Assembly: GCA_965234405.1 (NCBI GenBank)
Contig: OZ248346.1
Reading direction: 5' to 3' (one strand)
From: Planktophila turicensis
GTDB lineage: Bacteria > Actinomycetota > Actinomycetes > Nanopelagicales > Nanopelagicaceae
Length of the DNA: 64,000 bases
Shown: positions 1 through 8,939 of the stretch, in pieces
Position numbering within the stretch: position 1 is the first letter of the stretch
Layout: each line of letters opens with the position of its first letter
Made by a program: the position numbers and the translations under genes
The notes under the pieces: generated by a model
Told to the model about the DNA's origin: nothing
What the model saw: the letters and a program-made list of their open reading frames with translations, nothing else
The model's database searches: none

Positions 1-1303
1 AAAACGAGGCTCCGCTGTCACGATTGTTGACGAGAAAGTAACGTCGCTCGAAAGTTTCTCAGTCATCACACCTGATGCAGTTAATTTCTCGAACTTTGAT
101 CTCTTATTGGTATCACCTGGATGGCGCGAAGATCATCCTGTTGTACTCGCAGCCCGTGCTGCGCGAATTGCTCTCATCAATGAAGTAGACCTTGCCTGGA
201 GCCTTAAGCCAACTGGTCAAAAATGGATTGCGCTGACGGGCACCAACGGCAAGACATCGACAGTTGAACTCACGGCCGCAATGCTTCGTAGCGGAGGATT
301 CCAAGCAGTTGCTTGCGGCAATGTCGGCACAACTGTGATTGAAACTGTTGATTCCATCGAAAAGCATGACTTTCTGGTTCTCGAACTATCTTCATTCCAG
401 CTTCACTGGCTAGAAGATGCGCAATTTGTATCTTCTGCAATTCTGAACATTGCACAAGATCATGTGGATTGGCATGGCTCATTTGATGCCTATGCAAAAG
501 ATAAAATCTCTATTCTCGATAAATCGATGACTGCAGTTCTCAACGCTGATGATGGCGAGATCGTTAACCGCACTACACATTGGCAGGGACGTAAAGTCTT
601 CTTCTCACTCGAAACTCCAGCACCCGGTGAAATTGGAGTAGTCGAGGAACTGCTAGTAGATCGCGCCTTTGTTGCTGATCCGCAAGAGGCTGCCATGATT
701 TCGGAACTCGTTGAAGTAACTCCAACAGTTCCCCATAACGTCTCCAATACTTTGGCAGCAGCCGGTCTAGCGCGCGCTGTCGGAACATCTCACGAGGCTA
801 TTCGCGCGGCTATTCAAGAATTTAGCCCTGGTCGCCATCGCATTGAAAAGGTGGGCGAGAAGGATGGAATTACGTGGATCAATGATTCCAAGGCGACCAA
901 TCCGCATGCCGCATCTGCCTCAATCATGTCAGCGCTCTCAGTCATCTGGGTTGCTGGGGGATTAGCCAAAGGCGCATCGATGTCAGAGCTTGTTACTCGC
1001 ATCAAATCACGTGTGCGCATCGCAATTCTCATCGGTGAAGATCGTGAACTCATCGCGCAAGAGTTGACCGAGAAGGCACCACATATCGAAATTATTCGAA
1101 TAGATGCACCGACTGATTACGTTAAAGGCGGAGCAAGTAATTCATTAATGGAAGAAGTTGTGCGAGCAGCTCACGCGAAAGCACTTTCCGGAGATACCGT
1201 CCTTTTGGCTCCCGCATGCGCATCAATGGACCAATTCATTTCCTACGGTGATCGTGGAGATAGATTTAAAGATGCAGTAGAGAAGGTTGTTATCAATGGC
1301 TAA
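1..1303 (+). CDS. murD: UDP-N-acetylmuramoylalanine--D-glutamate ligase, 5' end cut by window
   Basis: Cytoplasmic Mur ligase that adds D-glutamate to UDP-MurNAc-L-Ala using ATP. The reading frame is open from base 2, and the visible product of 433 residues lacks only part of the N-terminal UDP-binding domain; the text before base 107 (ending LLLVSPGW) continues that domain, so the TTG at 107 is not the start. The P-loop GTNGKTST lies near base 240, and the C-terminal domain carries the Mur-ligase patterns GRHRIE and NDSKATNP. The gene ends inside the first codons of ftsW (8-base overlap), as expected for the division/cell wall cluster. The family and pathway are certain; only the start is missing. 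Confidence 0.96.
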   Translation, partial: KRGSAVTIVDEKVTSLESFSVITPDAVNFSNFDLLLVSPGWREDHPVVLAARAARIALINEVDLAWSLKPTGQKWIALTGTNGKTSTVELTAAMLRSGGFQAVACGNVGTTVIETVDSIEKHDFLVLELSSFQLHWLEDAQFVSSAILNIAQDHVDWHGSFDAYAKDKISILDKSMTAVLNADDGEIVNRTTHWQGRKVFFSLETPAPGEIGVVEELLVDRAFVADPQEAAMISELVEVTPTVPHNVSNTLAAAGLARAVGTSHEAIRAAIQEFSPGRHRIEKVGEKDGITWINDSKATNPHAASASIMSALSVIWVAGGLAKGASMSELVTRIKSRVRIAILIGEDRELIAQELTEKAPHIEIIRIDAPTDYVKGGASNSLMEEVVRAAHAKALSGDTVLLAPACASMDQFISYGDRGDRFKDAVEKVVING

Positions 1304-2459
1304 TAAGACCGCTTCAACATTTTTGGCAAAGCCAGTTAATCATCTCTATATGTTGTTAGTCAGCGCTGGTGCGCTCACCTTCCTCGGTTTGATTATGGTC
1401 TTCTCCGCCTCATCGATTACAGCCATTGATAACCAAGGTAGCGCTGCATCCATTGTGATTCGCCAGCTGCTCTTCGTGGTTGTCTCAATTCCACTTGCTG
1501 CATATCTTTCTAAGCTTCCAATTGTCCGCTGGGAAATCATCGGCCGTATCGGTCTGGTTATCTCGATTGGACTTCTTGGTCTGCTCTTTATTCCAGGACT
1601 TGGCAAGACGGTGAATGGAAATACCAACTGGATTAATCTCAAATTTTTCGATGTTCAACCCAGCGAATTTGCCAAGTTACTTATGATCTTGTGGGCAAGC
1701 TATCTTCTTGCTCGTAAAGAGAAATCTGGTCGCCACAGCACCAATGTTGTAAAGCTGATTGCGCCAGGATTTCTCATCATCATGGCGATGATCATGTATG
1801 GCCACGATCTAGGAACCACTTCAGTCGTGGCTGCGATTCTCGCTGGACTGCTCTTCGTCTCTGGTATTCAACTACGCATCCTGGGTTGGATCACCGCTGC
1901 AGGAGCGCTTGCCTTGGCATTCTTAATTGCGACATCGGGATATCGCGCGCAGCGCTTCCTAGTATTTCTCAACCCGTTTGCACCTGAGGATTACAAAAAT
2001 ATTGGATGGCAACCTGCTCATAGCTTGCTCGGTTTAGCTACTGGCGGACTCTTTGGTGTGGGTCTTGGTGGCAGTCGTCAGAAGTGGGGAAATCTCCCCG
2101 AAGCACATACTGACTTCATCTTCTCTGTCATTGGTGAAGAACTTGGTCTCGTTGGAACACTTACAGTTCTTATTCTTATGGCAGTTCTTATCTACTCAAT
2201 CTTCCGTATTGCACTTCGCGCACAGGACCCAATGGTTCGTTATGCATGTGCCGGAATTGGTATTTGGATTACCGTGCAGGCATTTCTCAATATCGGCTCA
2301 GCAACGAGCGTTCTCCCTGTTGTTGGCGTGACACTTCCTTTAGTCTCTTATGGCGGCTCAGCTCTGGTGGCAACTCTCTGCGCAATTGGTTTCGTTGCAG
2401 GCGCTGCTTTACGTGATCCAGCGGTGCGCAAAGAAATCGTAAAGAAGAAGAACAAGTGA
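1296..2459 (+). CDS. ftsW: Peptidoglycan glycosyltransferase FtsW (SEDS family)
   Basis: Septal peptidoglycan polymerase of the SEDS family, an integral membrane protein of about ten helices working with the class b PBP FtsI. The 387-residue product is hydrophobic throughout and has the SEDS signature regions: the GHDLGTT segment with the presumed catalytic Asp, the NPFAPEDY...GWQ loop and the PEAHTDFIF...GEELG motif. The start is the ATG at 1296, inside the end of murD, with AGAAGG nine bases upstream; an in-frame TTG at 1287 is less likely. RodA has the same fold, but the position between murD and murG decides for FtsW. The last 15 residues are strongly basic. Confidence 0.94.
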   Translation: MANKTASTFLAKPVNHLYMLLVSAGALTFLGLIMVFSASSITAIDNQGSAASIVIRQLLFVVVSIPLAAYLSKLPIVRWEIIGRIGLVISIGLLGLLFIPGLGKTVNGNTNWINLKFFDVQPSEFAKLLMILWASYLLARKEKSGRHSTNVVKLIAPGFLIIMAMIMYGHDLGTTSVVAAILAGLLFVSGIQLRILGWITAAGALALAFLIATSGYRAQRFLVFLNPFAPEDYKNIGWQPAHSLLGLATGGLFGVGLGGSRQKWGNLPEAHTDFIFSVIGEELGLVGTLTVLILMAVLIYSIFRIALRAQDPMVRYACAGIGIWITVQAFLNIGSATSVLPVVGVTLPLVSYGGSALVATLCAIGFVAGAALRDPAVRKEIVKKKNK

Positions 2460-3538
2460 CCCGAGTACTTTTTGCTGGCGGCGGCACTGCCGGACACGTA
2501 GAACCTGCAATCGCGGTTGCCCGCGAATGGCGCGCTCACCATGCAGATTCCACAATCTCTTTTATTGGAACTCGTAGCGGACTGGAATCACGTCTCGTTC
2601 CTGAAGCTGGATTTGAAATTAATTACATAACAAAGGTTCGTATTGCTCGCCGACTTTCTCCATCTCTTCTCGTTGCACCCTTTTCACTCCTTCGCTCTGT
2701 TGCGCAATCTGTTGCGCTAATGCGCAAGAACGATCTTGTTGTGGGTTTCGGGGGATATGTCTCAGCTCCTGCCTATATCGCTGCCGCACTTACACGCACT
2801 CCCATCGTTATCCATGAAGCAAATGCGCGCCCCGGGCTGGCCAACCGTCTTGGCGCCCTCTTCACTTCTCATACTGCAATTACACATTCCATCGGCTCTG
2901 GAAAACTTTCTGAATCACTTCTAGCTGGATTGCCACTTCGTGAAGATGTGGTCAGCGCATATCGATCAGCGTCGCACGATTGGCAGAAGGCACGCACTGA
3001 GGCAAAACGTCAGCTTGGATTTAATACAACAAAGCCACTCATCTTTATCTTTGGTGGTTCACAAGGATCCGTTGCTCTTAACCAAGTCATTTCCGATTCA
3101 CGTTCTGCACTCCTCGCCGCCGGTGTTCAAATCCTTCATGGAATTGGTGCCCGCAACGAGGAGCCAACAAAGCTCGATGGATATGAAGCGCGCGGGTACA
3201 TCACCGATATGGCAACTGCTTATTTAGGAGCAGATCTGATTATTTCTCGCAGCGGTGCGGTGACATGTGCTGAGGTAAATACATTGGGCCGTTTTGCTCT
3301 CTTTATTCCATTGCCAATTGGAAATGGCGAGCAAGAACTCAATGCGCGCGATCTCGTTTCTCAATCTCGCGCCGAAATTCTGCCTCAGAAAGAGTTCACA
3401 GCCAGCTGGCTCACTTCGAATATCAAGCGTCTTATTTCTCACAGCGCCACCGCGACCATCGCAGGTTCAGATATCGATATCAACGCCGCATCTAAGATGG
3501 TCTCACTGATGGAACACGCGCTGCACGGAGGTAAGTAG
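2456..3538 (+). CDS. murG: UDP-N-acetylglucosamine--undecaprenyl-PP-MurNAc-pentapeptide GlcNAc transferase
   Basis: Membrane-associated GT28 glycosyltransferase converting lipid I to lipid II. The product of 360 residues starts with GTG overlapping the ftsW stop (GTGA). The N-terminal glycine loop reads GGGTAGHVEPAIA, the actinobacterial variant of the GGGTGGH motif. The second Rossmann domain has GGSQGSVALN and the donor-site region SRSGAVTCAE. Translational coupling to ftsW upstream and murC downstream (one-base overlap) supports a single operon. Confidence 0.96.
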   Translation: MTRVLFAGGGTAGHVEPAIAVAREWRAHHADSTISFIGTRSGLESRLVPEAGFEINYITKVRIARRLSPSLLVAPFSLLRSVAQSVALMRKNDLVVGFGGYVSAPAYIAAALTRTPIVIHEANARPGLANRLGALFTSHTAITHSIGSGKLSESLLAGLPLREDVVSAYRSASHDWQKARTEAKRQLGFNTTKPLIFIFGGSQGSVALNQVISDSRSALLAAGVQILHGIGARNEEPTKLDGYEARGYITDMATAYLGADLIISRSGAVTCAEVNTLGRFALFIPLPIGNGEQELNARDLVSQSRAEILPQKEFTASWLTSNIKRLISHSATATIAGSDIDINAASKMVSLMEHALHGGK

Positions 3539-4911
3539 TGAATTCGCTTAAGGGCAAGAAGATTCACTTCATCGGCATCGGTGGTTCTGGAATGAGCGGC
3601 CTAGCGCGTATCGCACTTTCCGATGGAATCGCAGTCTCTGGCTCTGATGCAAAAGATTCTTCTGTTCTCACAGCACTTCGCGCACTTGGCGCTGATGTTT
3701 TCACTTCGCACGAGGCAGCGCACGTTCAAGGAGCAGATGTAGTTATTTACTCCACTGCAATCTCTGCTTCTAATCCTGAGATGGCCTATGCGGTCGAACG
3801 CTCTATTCCCATCTTGACTCGCGCACAGGCGCTGGCGGCGCTGATGTCCGGAAGTAAGAGCATCGCTGTTGCTGGAACTCATGGAAAGACTACGACTTCA
3901 TCAATGCTCACTGTCGCACTTCAGGCATGCGGAGTCGATCCTTCCTTCGCAATCGGTGGAACACTCACCGCATCAGGGTCGAATGCACACCGCGGAACCG
4001 GTGATTTCTTCGTCGCTGAAGCCGATGAATCAGATGGATCATTCGTTGAGTACCGACCACTTGCTGCGATCGTTACAAATATCGAACATGACCATGTGGA
4101 CTTCTTTCATACTCCTGAAGCAGTCACAGAGGTATTCGAGAACTTTGCAGCCACTATTTCGCCGCAGGGATTTCTCATCTATTGCGCAGATGACACAGGG
4201 GCGACGCGACTTGGAACCTTAGGGCTAACGTGCACACCTATCTCTTACGGTGAATCAGAGAGTGCCGATCTGCGTATTGATCAGATTGAATTGAAAGCGA
4301 TGGGATCTTCAGCTCGCGTGATGTGGAGAGGTAGAGCGGTGGGTCATCTCGAACTTCAGGTTCCAGGTCACCATAACCTTCTGAATGCAGCGTCCTGTCT
4401 AGCGATGGGGCTGACTCTTGAACTGCCAATCCATCAACTCCTTGAGGGACTTCATAACTTCCGCGGAGCTGGACGCCGATTTGAATTAAAGGCGACTGAA
4501 CATGGAATCAGAATTATTGATGACTATGGCCACCATCCAACGGAAATTACAGTGACGCTACAGGCAGCACGTCGCTATGCCGGCGATGGTCGCGTCTTGG
4601 TAATTTTCCAGCCTCATCGTTATTCGCGTACACAAGCTTTCTTAGAAGATTTTGCTCTTTCACTAGACCTTGCCGACGATGTTACATTGCTGGAAATTTA
4701 TGCAGCGAGCGAGAAACCTATTCATGGGGTTTCGTCATCACTCATCGCCGAAAAGATGAGCCGCGGACATTTCATTCCTAACTTTGCTTCAGCAGCAGAG
4801 CGCGTGATTGAGATGGCAAATCCTGGAGACGTCATCATTACTCTCGGAGCTGGAGATGTGAATTCACTTGCTCCGATCATCGCCGAAGGGTTGCAACGTC
4901 GCTTTGCGTAA
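3538..4911 (+). CDS. murC: UDP-N-acetylmuramate--L-alanine ligase
   Basis: First Mur ligase of the cytoplasmic stem-peptide pathway, adding L-Ala to UDP-MurNAc. The 457-residue protein starts with GTG sharing one base with the murG stop. It shows the N-terminal Rossmann loop GIGGSGMSGLARI (residues about 11-23), the ATP loop GTHGKTTTS (about 113-121), the EADESDGSF motif and the C-terminal FQPHRYSRT segment typical of MurC. Its end overlaps the likely TTG start of ftsQ by eight bases. Length and motifs are normal. Confidence 0.96.
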   Translation: MNSLKGKKIHFIGIGGSGMSGLARIALSDGIAVSGSDAKDSSVLTALRALGADVFTSHEAAHVQGADVVIYSTAISASNPEMAYAVERSIPILTRAQALAALMSGSKSIAVAGTHGKTTTSSMLTVALQACGVDPSFAIGGTLTASGSNAHRGTGDFFVAEADESDGSFVEYRPLAAIVTNIEHDHVDFFHTPEAVTEVFENFAATISPQGFLIYCADDTGATRLGTLGLTCTPISYGESESADLRIDQIELKAMGSSARVMWRGRAVGHLELQVPGHHNLLNAASCLAMGLTLELPIHQLLEGLHNFRGAGRRFELKATEHGIRIIDDYGHHPTEITVTLQAARRYAGDGRVLVIFQPHRYSRTQAFLEDFALSLDLADDVTLLEIYAASEKPIHGVSSSLIAEKMSRGHFIPNFASAAERVIEMANPGDVIITLGAGDVNSLAPIIAEGLQRRFA

Positions 4912-5575
4912 AGTCTCAAAGATTCCATTAGTTGCAGTCATTGCTGCGGCGCTCTTCGGTGGGCTCATCTATCTCTTGGCTTGGTCTTCAATCTTTACAG
5001 TTTCATCCATCACGGTAACTGGTTCGCCTACACCCGAATCACAGTCAGCGATTACAAAGATCTCAGCAATTACTACAGGTGAGAAGCTTGCACGAGTAGA
5101 ACCCCAAGCGATTGAGAAGCGCCTACTTCACCTTAAATGGATTGAGTCTGCACATGTAGCTCGTAACTGGCTTGATGGAGCAGTAGAGATAGTCGTGACA
5201 CCCCGAACACCTACTGCAATATTCAATGGCTCAACCATCGATGCATCCGGAACCATCTTCACTCTGCCCGGATTTACGACGGCAGATCTTCCTCGAGTCT
5301 CGGCCAAGACTCCGGCCCTTGGCCTTGCTGCAATCAAAGTTTTCCAAGGTCTTCCACGAGAGTTTCAGAGAAGTGTCGTATCTCTTACTGCCCGCAACAG
5401 CTCTAACTTCGCACTCTTTGTAGATGTCGATGGTCGCAACGTTCAAATTTTGTGGGGCGCTAATGAAGAAACTGCCTTGAAAATAGAGGTTATTAGCGCA
5501 CTTCTTACACTTGAAGAGAATAAGAAAATTCGTCGCATTGATGTGAGTGCACCACATGCACCCATCGTTAAGTAA
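4904..5575 (+). CDS. ftsQ: Cell division protein FtsQ/DivIB
   Basis: Bitopic divisome protein linking early and late septal proteins. From the TTG at 4904 the product has 223 residues: a basic N-terminus, one membrane helix (about residues 7-27), a POTRA domain of about 70 residues beginning FTVSSITVTG, then the FtsQ beta domain. The frame stays open upstream to a TTG at 4868, but that start would lie deep inside murC; 4904 has GAAGGG at 4885-4890 and overlaps the murC stop. Sequence conservation in this family is weak, so the call rests on topology, the POTRA segment and position between murC and ftsZ. Confidence 0.88.
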   Translation: MRKVSKIPLVAVIAAALFGGLIYLLAWSSIFTVSSITVTGSPTPESQSAITKISAITTGEKLARVEPQAIEKRLLHLKWIESAHVARNWLDGAVEIVVTPRTPTAIFNGSTIDASGTIFTLPGFTTADLPRVSAKTPALGLAAIKVFQGLPREFQRSVVSLTARNSSNFALFVDVDGRNVQILWGANEETALKIEVISALLTLEENKKIRRIDVSAPHAPIVK

Positions 5576-5718
5576 TAACAATTCACTCAAGTTGTAGTTG
5601 AGAAAATAGTTCGTGGCGGTCTTTGATTACTACCTTCATACGCCATACGTTGCCGCCATCAAAGAGAGTAGAAATGTAATTCTCAAGTAGAGGTTTACAG
5701 TTCTAAAGGGGGACTCAC
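5576..5718 (+). promoter_or_regulatory. ftsZ leader with candidate promoter and alternative hairpins
   Basis: This 143-base gap between ftsQ and ftsZ is long for the cluster. It has a small hairpin CTCAA/TTGAG (5586-5602). It also has two competing helices: GGCGG (5615-5619) with CCGCC (5653-5657), and TCTTTGAT (5620-5627) with ATCAAAGA (5658-5665). A weak promoter candidate is TTGCCG at 5650 and TGTAAT at 5675 with a 19-base spacer. The ribosome site AAAGGGGGA (5705-5713) precedes the GTG start. Known actinobacterial ftsZ genes have promoters here; the RNA structures are inference. Confidence 0.45.
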
Positions 5719-6846
5719 GTGGCTGCACCACAGAATTACTTAGCTGTCATCAAAGTTGTCGGTATCGGCGGCGGCGGAGTAAACGCAATCAATCGCATGA
5801 TTGATGTTGGATTAAAAGGCGTTGAGTTCATCGCAATCAATACAGATGCACAACATTTATTAATGAGTGATGCAGATGTGAAATTAGATATTGGTCGCGC
5901 ATCAACAAAGGGTCTCGGTGCAGGTGCTGCTCCTGAAAAGGGTCGTCAAGCTGCAATCGATCACACAGAAGAGATTGAAGAAATTCTTCGCGGCGCGGAT
6001 ATGGTTTTTGTAACTGCAGGAGAAGGTGGCGGAACCGGAACTGGTGGAGCCCCAATCGTTGCAAAGATTGCACGCGATCTCGGTGCACTCACAATCGGTG
6101 TTGTTACAAAGCCGTTCTCATTTGAAGGAAAGATTCGTTCACGTCAAGCAGAAGAAGGAATTGAACTTCTTCGCGAACAAGTAGACACACTCATTGTTAT
6201 TCCTAACGATCGCCTTCTTGCAATTTCAGATCGCTCAATTACGGCAGTGGACGCATTTAAGAGCGCTGATCAAGTTCTACTTTCAGGCGTTCAAGGAATT
6301 ACCGAAATCATTACTCAACCAGGTCTCATCAACCTCGACTTCGCAGATGTGAAGACAGTGATGACAGATGCAGGTTCTGCCCTTATGGGTATTGGTTCTG
6401 CTCGCGGAGATAACCGCGCATCACGTGCTGCTGAACTTGCTATCTCAAGCCCACTTCTTGAGGCTTCAATCGATGGAGCAATGGGAGTACTCCTCTCAGT
6501 TGCCGGTGGTTCTGATCTCGGCCTCTTCGAAATTAACGAAGCATGCGAGCTCGTACAGGCAGCTGCTCACCCAGATGCACGCATCATCTTCGGTACAACA
6601 ATCGATGATGCACTGGGCGATGAAGTTCGCATCACTGTTATCGCTGCAGGCTTTGCTGGCGGAGAGCCAAAGAAGGTTGAGATGCCTGTCATCAATGCAA
6701 CAACTCTTGGTGGCGTTGCAGATCCAATCCCTTCAAATGATCCACTCTCTGTGGCGCTCGATTTGGATTCCTCTCCTCGTAAGCGCATTACATTTGAAGA
6801 GCTCGTCTCTGAAGATGAAATTGATGTTCCAGATTTCATGAAGTAA
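5719..6846 (+). CDS. ftsZ: Cell division GTPase FtsZ
   Basis: Tubulin-like GTPase that forms the Z ring. The 375-residue product starts with GTG behind the strong ribosome site AAAGGGGGA. The N-terminal glycine box GIGGGGVNA, the GTP signature GGGTGTGG (residues 103-110) and the T7-loop NLDFADV (about 205-211) are all intact. The C-terminal linker is short, and the protein ends in the acidic peptide DVPDFMK, which resembles the conserved tail that contacts SepF and other divisome partners in actinobacteria. Codon use is strongly biased, in line with high expression. Confidence 0.99.
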   Translation: MAAPQNYLAVIKVVGIGGGGVNAINRMIDVGLKGVEFIAINTDAQHLLMSDADVKLDIGRASTKGLGAGAAPEKGRQAAIDHTEEIEEILRGADMVFVTAGEGGGTGTGGAPIVAKIARDLGALTIGVVTKPFSFEGKIRSRQAEEGIELLREQVDTLIVIPNDRLLAISDRSITAVDAFKSADQVLLSGVQGITEIITQPGLINLDFADVKTVMTDAGSALMGIGSARGDNRASRAAELAISSPLLEASIDGAMGVLLSVAGGSDLGLFEINEACELVQAAAHPDARIIFGTTIDDALGDEVRITVIAAGFAGGEPKKVEMPVINATTLGGVADPIPSNDPLSVALDLDSSPRKRITFEELVSEDEIDVPDFMK

Positions 6847-6864
6847 TCCACGAACGCACTTCGC

Positions 6865-7527
6865 ATGAAGTATCGCTTTACCAATCGCACCGGTGGCGCA
6901 AGCTCCGGTGCTTTTGCGTCTTTGAACCTGGGCACTCATGTCACTGATGATCTTGAAACTGTTTTAGCAAATAGAGCGCTCTTGGCTAACGAACTTGGCC
7001 CGATTCAATATATGTCGCAGGTGCACGGCAATCGAGTGGCGATTATCGAAGAGGTAACAGATGAAGATCCCACTGCCGATGCCTTAGTTACAGGAATACC
7101 TGGTCTTTCGCTGGCCGTACAAGTGGCTGATTGCATTCCATTGTTGCTCCATTCAACTCACTCCGTTGCCGCCGTGCATGTGGGTCGCAAAGGACTCGTT
7201 AATGGCGTTGCACTTGCTGCCATAGAAGTAATGCGCGATATGGGATCTACAGAGATCACTGCAATCATCGGACCCTCTATTTGTGGAAATTGTTATGAAG
7301 TTTCACAAGAAATCCACGACGAAGTTGTTGCTCTACATCCGGCAGCGCGTGCGAAGACTGCACAAGGAACACCTGCGCTTGACCTTCCTGCAGCTCTGCG
7401 GGTTCTCCTGAAAGATGCAGGCATTTCAATTATCGATGAATTCCGCTGCACGCATGAGAATTCTGATCTTTATTCGTATCGTCGCGATGGAGTAACTGGG
7501 CGCCAAGCAGGGATCATTACGCTATGA
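6865..7527 (+). CDS. YfiH/PgeF-type laccase-domain protein
   Basis: Member of the DUF152 multicopper-like family (YfiH, PgeF, LACC1), variously described as a purine nucleoside-active enzyme or a peptidoglycan-editing factor that removes wrongly loaded amino acids from UDP-MurNAc. The 220-residue product has the metal-binding set expected of the family: SQVHGN (His), VADCIPLLL (Cys) and AAVHVGRKGLVNG (His). It sits directly behind ftsZ, its normal actinobacterial position, and overlaps the next gene by four bases (ATGA). The family is clear, the true substrate is not. Confidence 0.85.
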   Translation: MKYRFTNRTGGASSGAFASLNLGTHVTDDLETVLANRALLANELGPIQYMSQVHGNRVAIIEEVTDEDPTADALVTGIPGLSLAVQVADCIPLLLHSTHSVAAVHVGRKGLVNGVALAAIEVMRDMGSTEITAIIGPSICGNCYEVSQEIHDEVVALHPAARAKTAQGTPALDLPAALRVLLKDAGISIIDEFRCTHENSDLYSYRRDGVTGRQAGIITL

Positions 7528-8168
7528 GCCGCCGCGATGAATTAGCCACAAATCTCGAAGCCGTAAAGGCGCGGATTAAGAACCCGGATATCACGCTGAT
7601 TGTTGTGACCAAGACATATCCAGTTTCTGATGTGCAGATTCTCCATGAATTAGGAGTCAGGGATTTTGGCGAGAACCGCAACGAAGAAGGTTTAGAAAAA
7701 TCTGTAGCAGTTGATGGTAGATGGCATTACCAAGGCGAAATCCAAAGTCGAAAGTTACGAGATATTGCAGCGTGGGCTGATGTGATTCATTCCCTCGATA
7801 ACGCCAGCCATATTTCCAAATTATCCAATGCGGCAACCAAGCCGCTCGATATCTTCCTTCAACTTTCACTCGATCGCGATCCTGCACGTGGGGGAGCCGT
7901 TGAATCCGAGCTGCCGGCCCTTGCAGATATCGCACTGGCGTCTGCCAATCTTCACCTCGCCGGGTTGATGTGCGTCCCGCCAGTTGCTGCAGACCCCCGA
8001 ACTGCCTTTACCGAAATCGCTGCGATTCATCGAAGATTTATCAGCAACTACCCAGAAGCAAAATCCCTCTCTGCTGGAATGTCGGGTGACTTTGAAATTG
8101 CTATCGACTGCGGAGCGACACATATTCGCGTAGGTAGCTCAATCCTCGGCTCACGCACGGTGCGCTAG
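7524..8168 (+). CDS. YggS-family pyridoxal phosphate homeostasis protein
   Basis: Single-domain alanine-racemase-fold protein that binds PLP and buffers vitamin B6 and amino acid pools (YggS/PLPBP/YlmE). The 214 residues show the PLP lysine in IVVTKTYPV (about residue 30), then FGENRNEEG, WHYQGEIQSRK and the C-terminal LSAGMSGDFEIAI with ATHIRVGSSILG. The usual sequence is GxIQxNK; here the motif reads GEIQSRK. It starts four bases inside the upstream gene and precedes sepF, matching gram-positive ylm clusters. Confidence 0.92.
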   Translation: MSRRDELATNLEAVKARIKNPDITLIVVTKTYPVSDVQILHELGVRDFGENRNEEGLEKSVAVDGRWHYQGEIQSRKLRDIAAWADVIHSLDNASHISKLSNAATKPLDIFLQLSLDRDPARGGAVESELPALADIALASANLHLAGLMCVPPVAADPRTAFTEIAAIHRRFISNYPEAKSLSAGMSGDFEIAIDCGATHIRVGSSILGSRTVR

Positions 8169-8180
8169 TAACCTAGCCAT

Positions 8181-8648
8181 ATGTCAGCACTCAATAAAAT
8201 GATGGGCTTCCTTGGCCTCGTCGATACAGATGAAGAGACCAACGTTTCCGAGGTTCCACAACGCGCAGCAGTTGCACGTCCTACTCGCGAACGAACCGGA
8301 GTAACAGTTCTAGGTTCTCACCAACCTGCTCCAGTCGCTTCACAGCCTGCGATGATCGAAGAACCAATCTCTTCATACAACATCATCACTCTTCAACCAC
8401 GTTCTTACTCTGAAGCTCGCAAAGTTGGCGAGTACTACCGTGAAGGAAATCCAGTGATCATCAATCTCGATGACATGGAAGAGTCAGAGCGCAAGCGTCT
8501 TGTCGACTTCGCAAGTGGTCTTGTCTTCGGACTCCACGGACGCATCGAACGCATCAGCCTTAAAGTCTTCCTTCTCTCGCCAGCAAATGTCAGCGTGAGC
8601 AATGAAGATAAGACAGCTGCACAAGCTTCGTTCTTCAACCAGAGCTAA
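8181..8648 (+). CDS. sepF: Cell division protein SepF
   Basis: Membrane-binding FtsZ anchor that tethers and aligns FtsZ filaments. The 155-residue protein has an N-terminal segment suited to an amphipathic helix (MSALNKMMGFLGLV), a low-complexity linker, and the conserved C-terminal SepF domain (about residues 65-150) with VIINLDDMEESERKRLVDFASG and GRIERIS. A candidate -10 element TAACCT (8169-8174) lies six bases before the ATG, which would give a leaderless message even though yggS ends only 12 bases upstream. Confidence 0.95.
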   Translation: MSALNKMMGFLGLVDTDEETNVSEVPQRAAVARPTRERTGVTVLGSHQPAPVASQPAMIEEPISSYNIITLQPRSYSEARKVGEYYREGNPVIINLDDMEESERKRLVDFASGLVFGLHGRIERISLKVFLLSPANVSVSNEDKTAAQASFFNQS

Positions 8649-8653
8649 TACGC

Positions 8654-8935
8654 ATGCTCTCATCGCTTCTCGTACAGCTTCTTGGACTTTTTAAGTTAGC
8701 TCTCTTCGCACGCATCATTATCGATTACGTTCGAATGTTTGCGCGCAACTGGCGCCCCAATGCATTCTTCCTTGCAATCTTTGAAGTGATTTATTCAATC
8801 ACCGATCGCCCAATGAGATTTGTGCAGCGCTTCGTTCCACCGCTTCGCCTTGGTGGCGTAGCGATTGATCTCTCTTTCATCGTTTTACTTATCGCGATCA
8901 ATTTTGCTCAGACCGCAATCAGAATAATTCTCTAG
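8654..8935 (+). CDS. YggT-family small membrane protein
   Basis: Integral membrane protein of 93 residues with two hydrophobic segments (about 3-25 and 70-92) separated by a basic loop containing ITDRPMRFVQRFVPPLRLGGVAIDLS, here broken as ITDRPM and RFVPPLR plus GGVAIDLS, which is the YggT signature. YggT proteins have been linked to osmotic tolerance and are habitually encoded after sepF. In most actinobacteria the next gene is divIVA; here the minus-strand ileS follows with a four-base gap. Molecular role unknown. Confidence 0.87.
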   Translation: MLSSLLVQLLGLFKLALFARIIIDYVRMFARNWRPNAFFLAIFEVIYSITDRPMRFVQRFVPPLRLGGVAIDLSFIVLLIAINFAQTAIRIIL

Positions 8936-8939
8936 CTTC

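Noticed and set aside
4868..4903. Earlier TTG start of ftsQ
   Set aside because: It would add 12 residues overlapping murC without a ribosome site; 4904 is better placed.
5615..5665. H-type pseudoknot in the ftsZ leader
   Set aside because: Both crossing loops would have zero bases, which is not sterically possible; kept only as two alternative helices.
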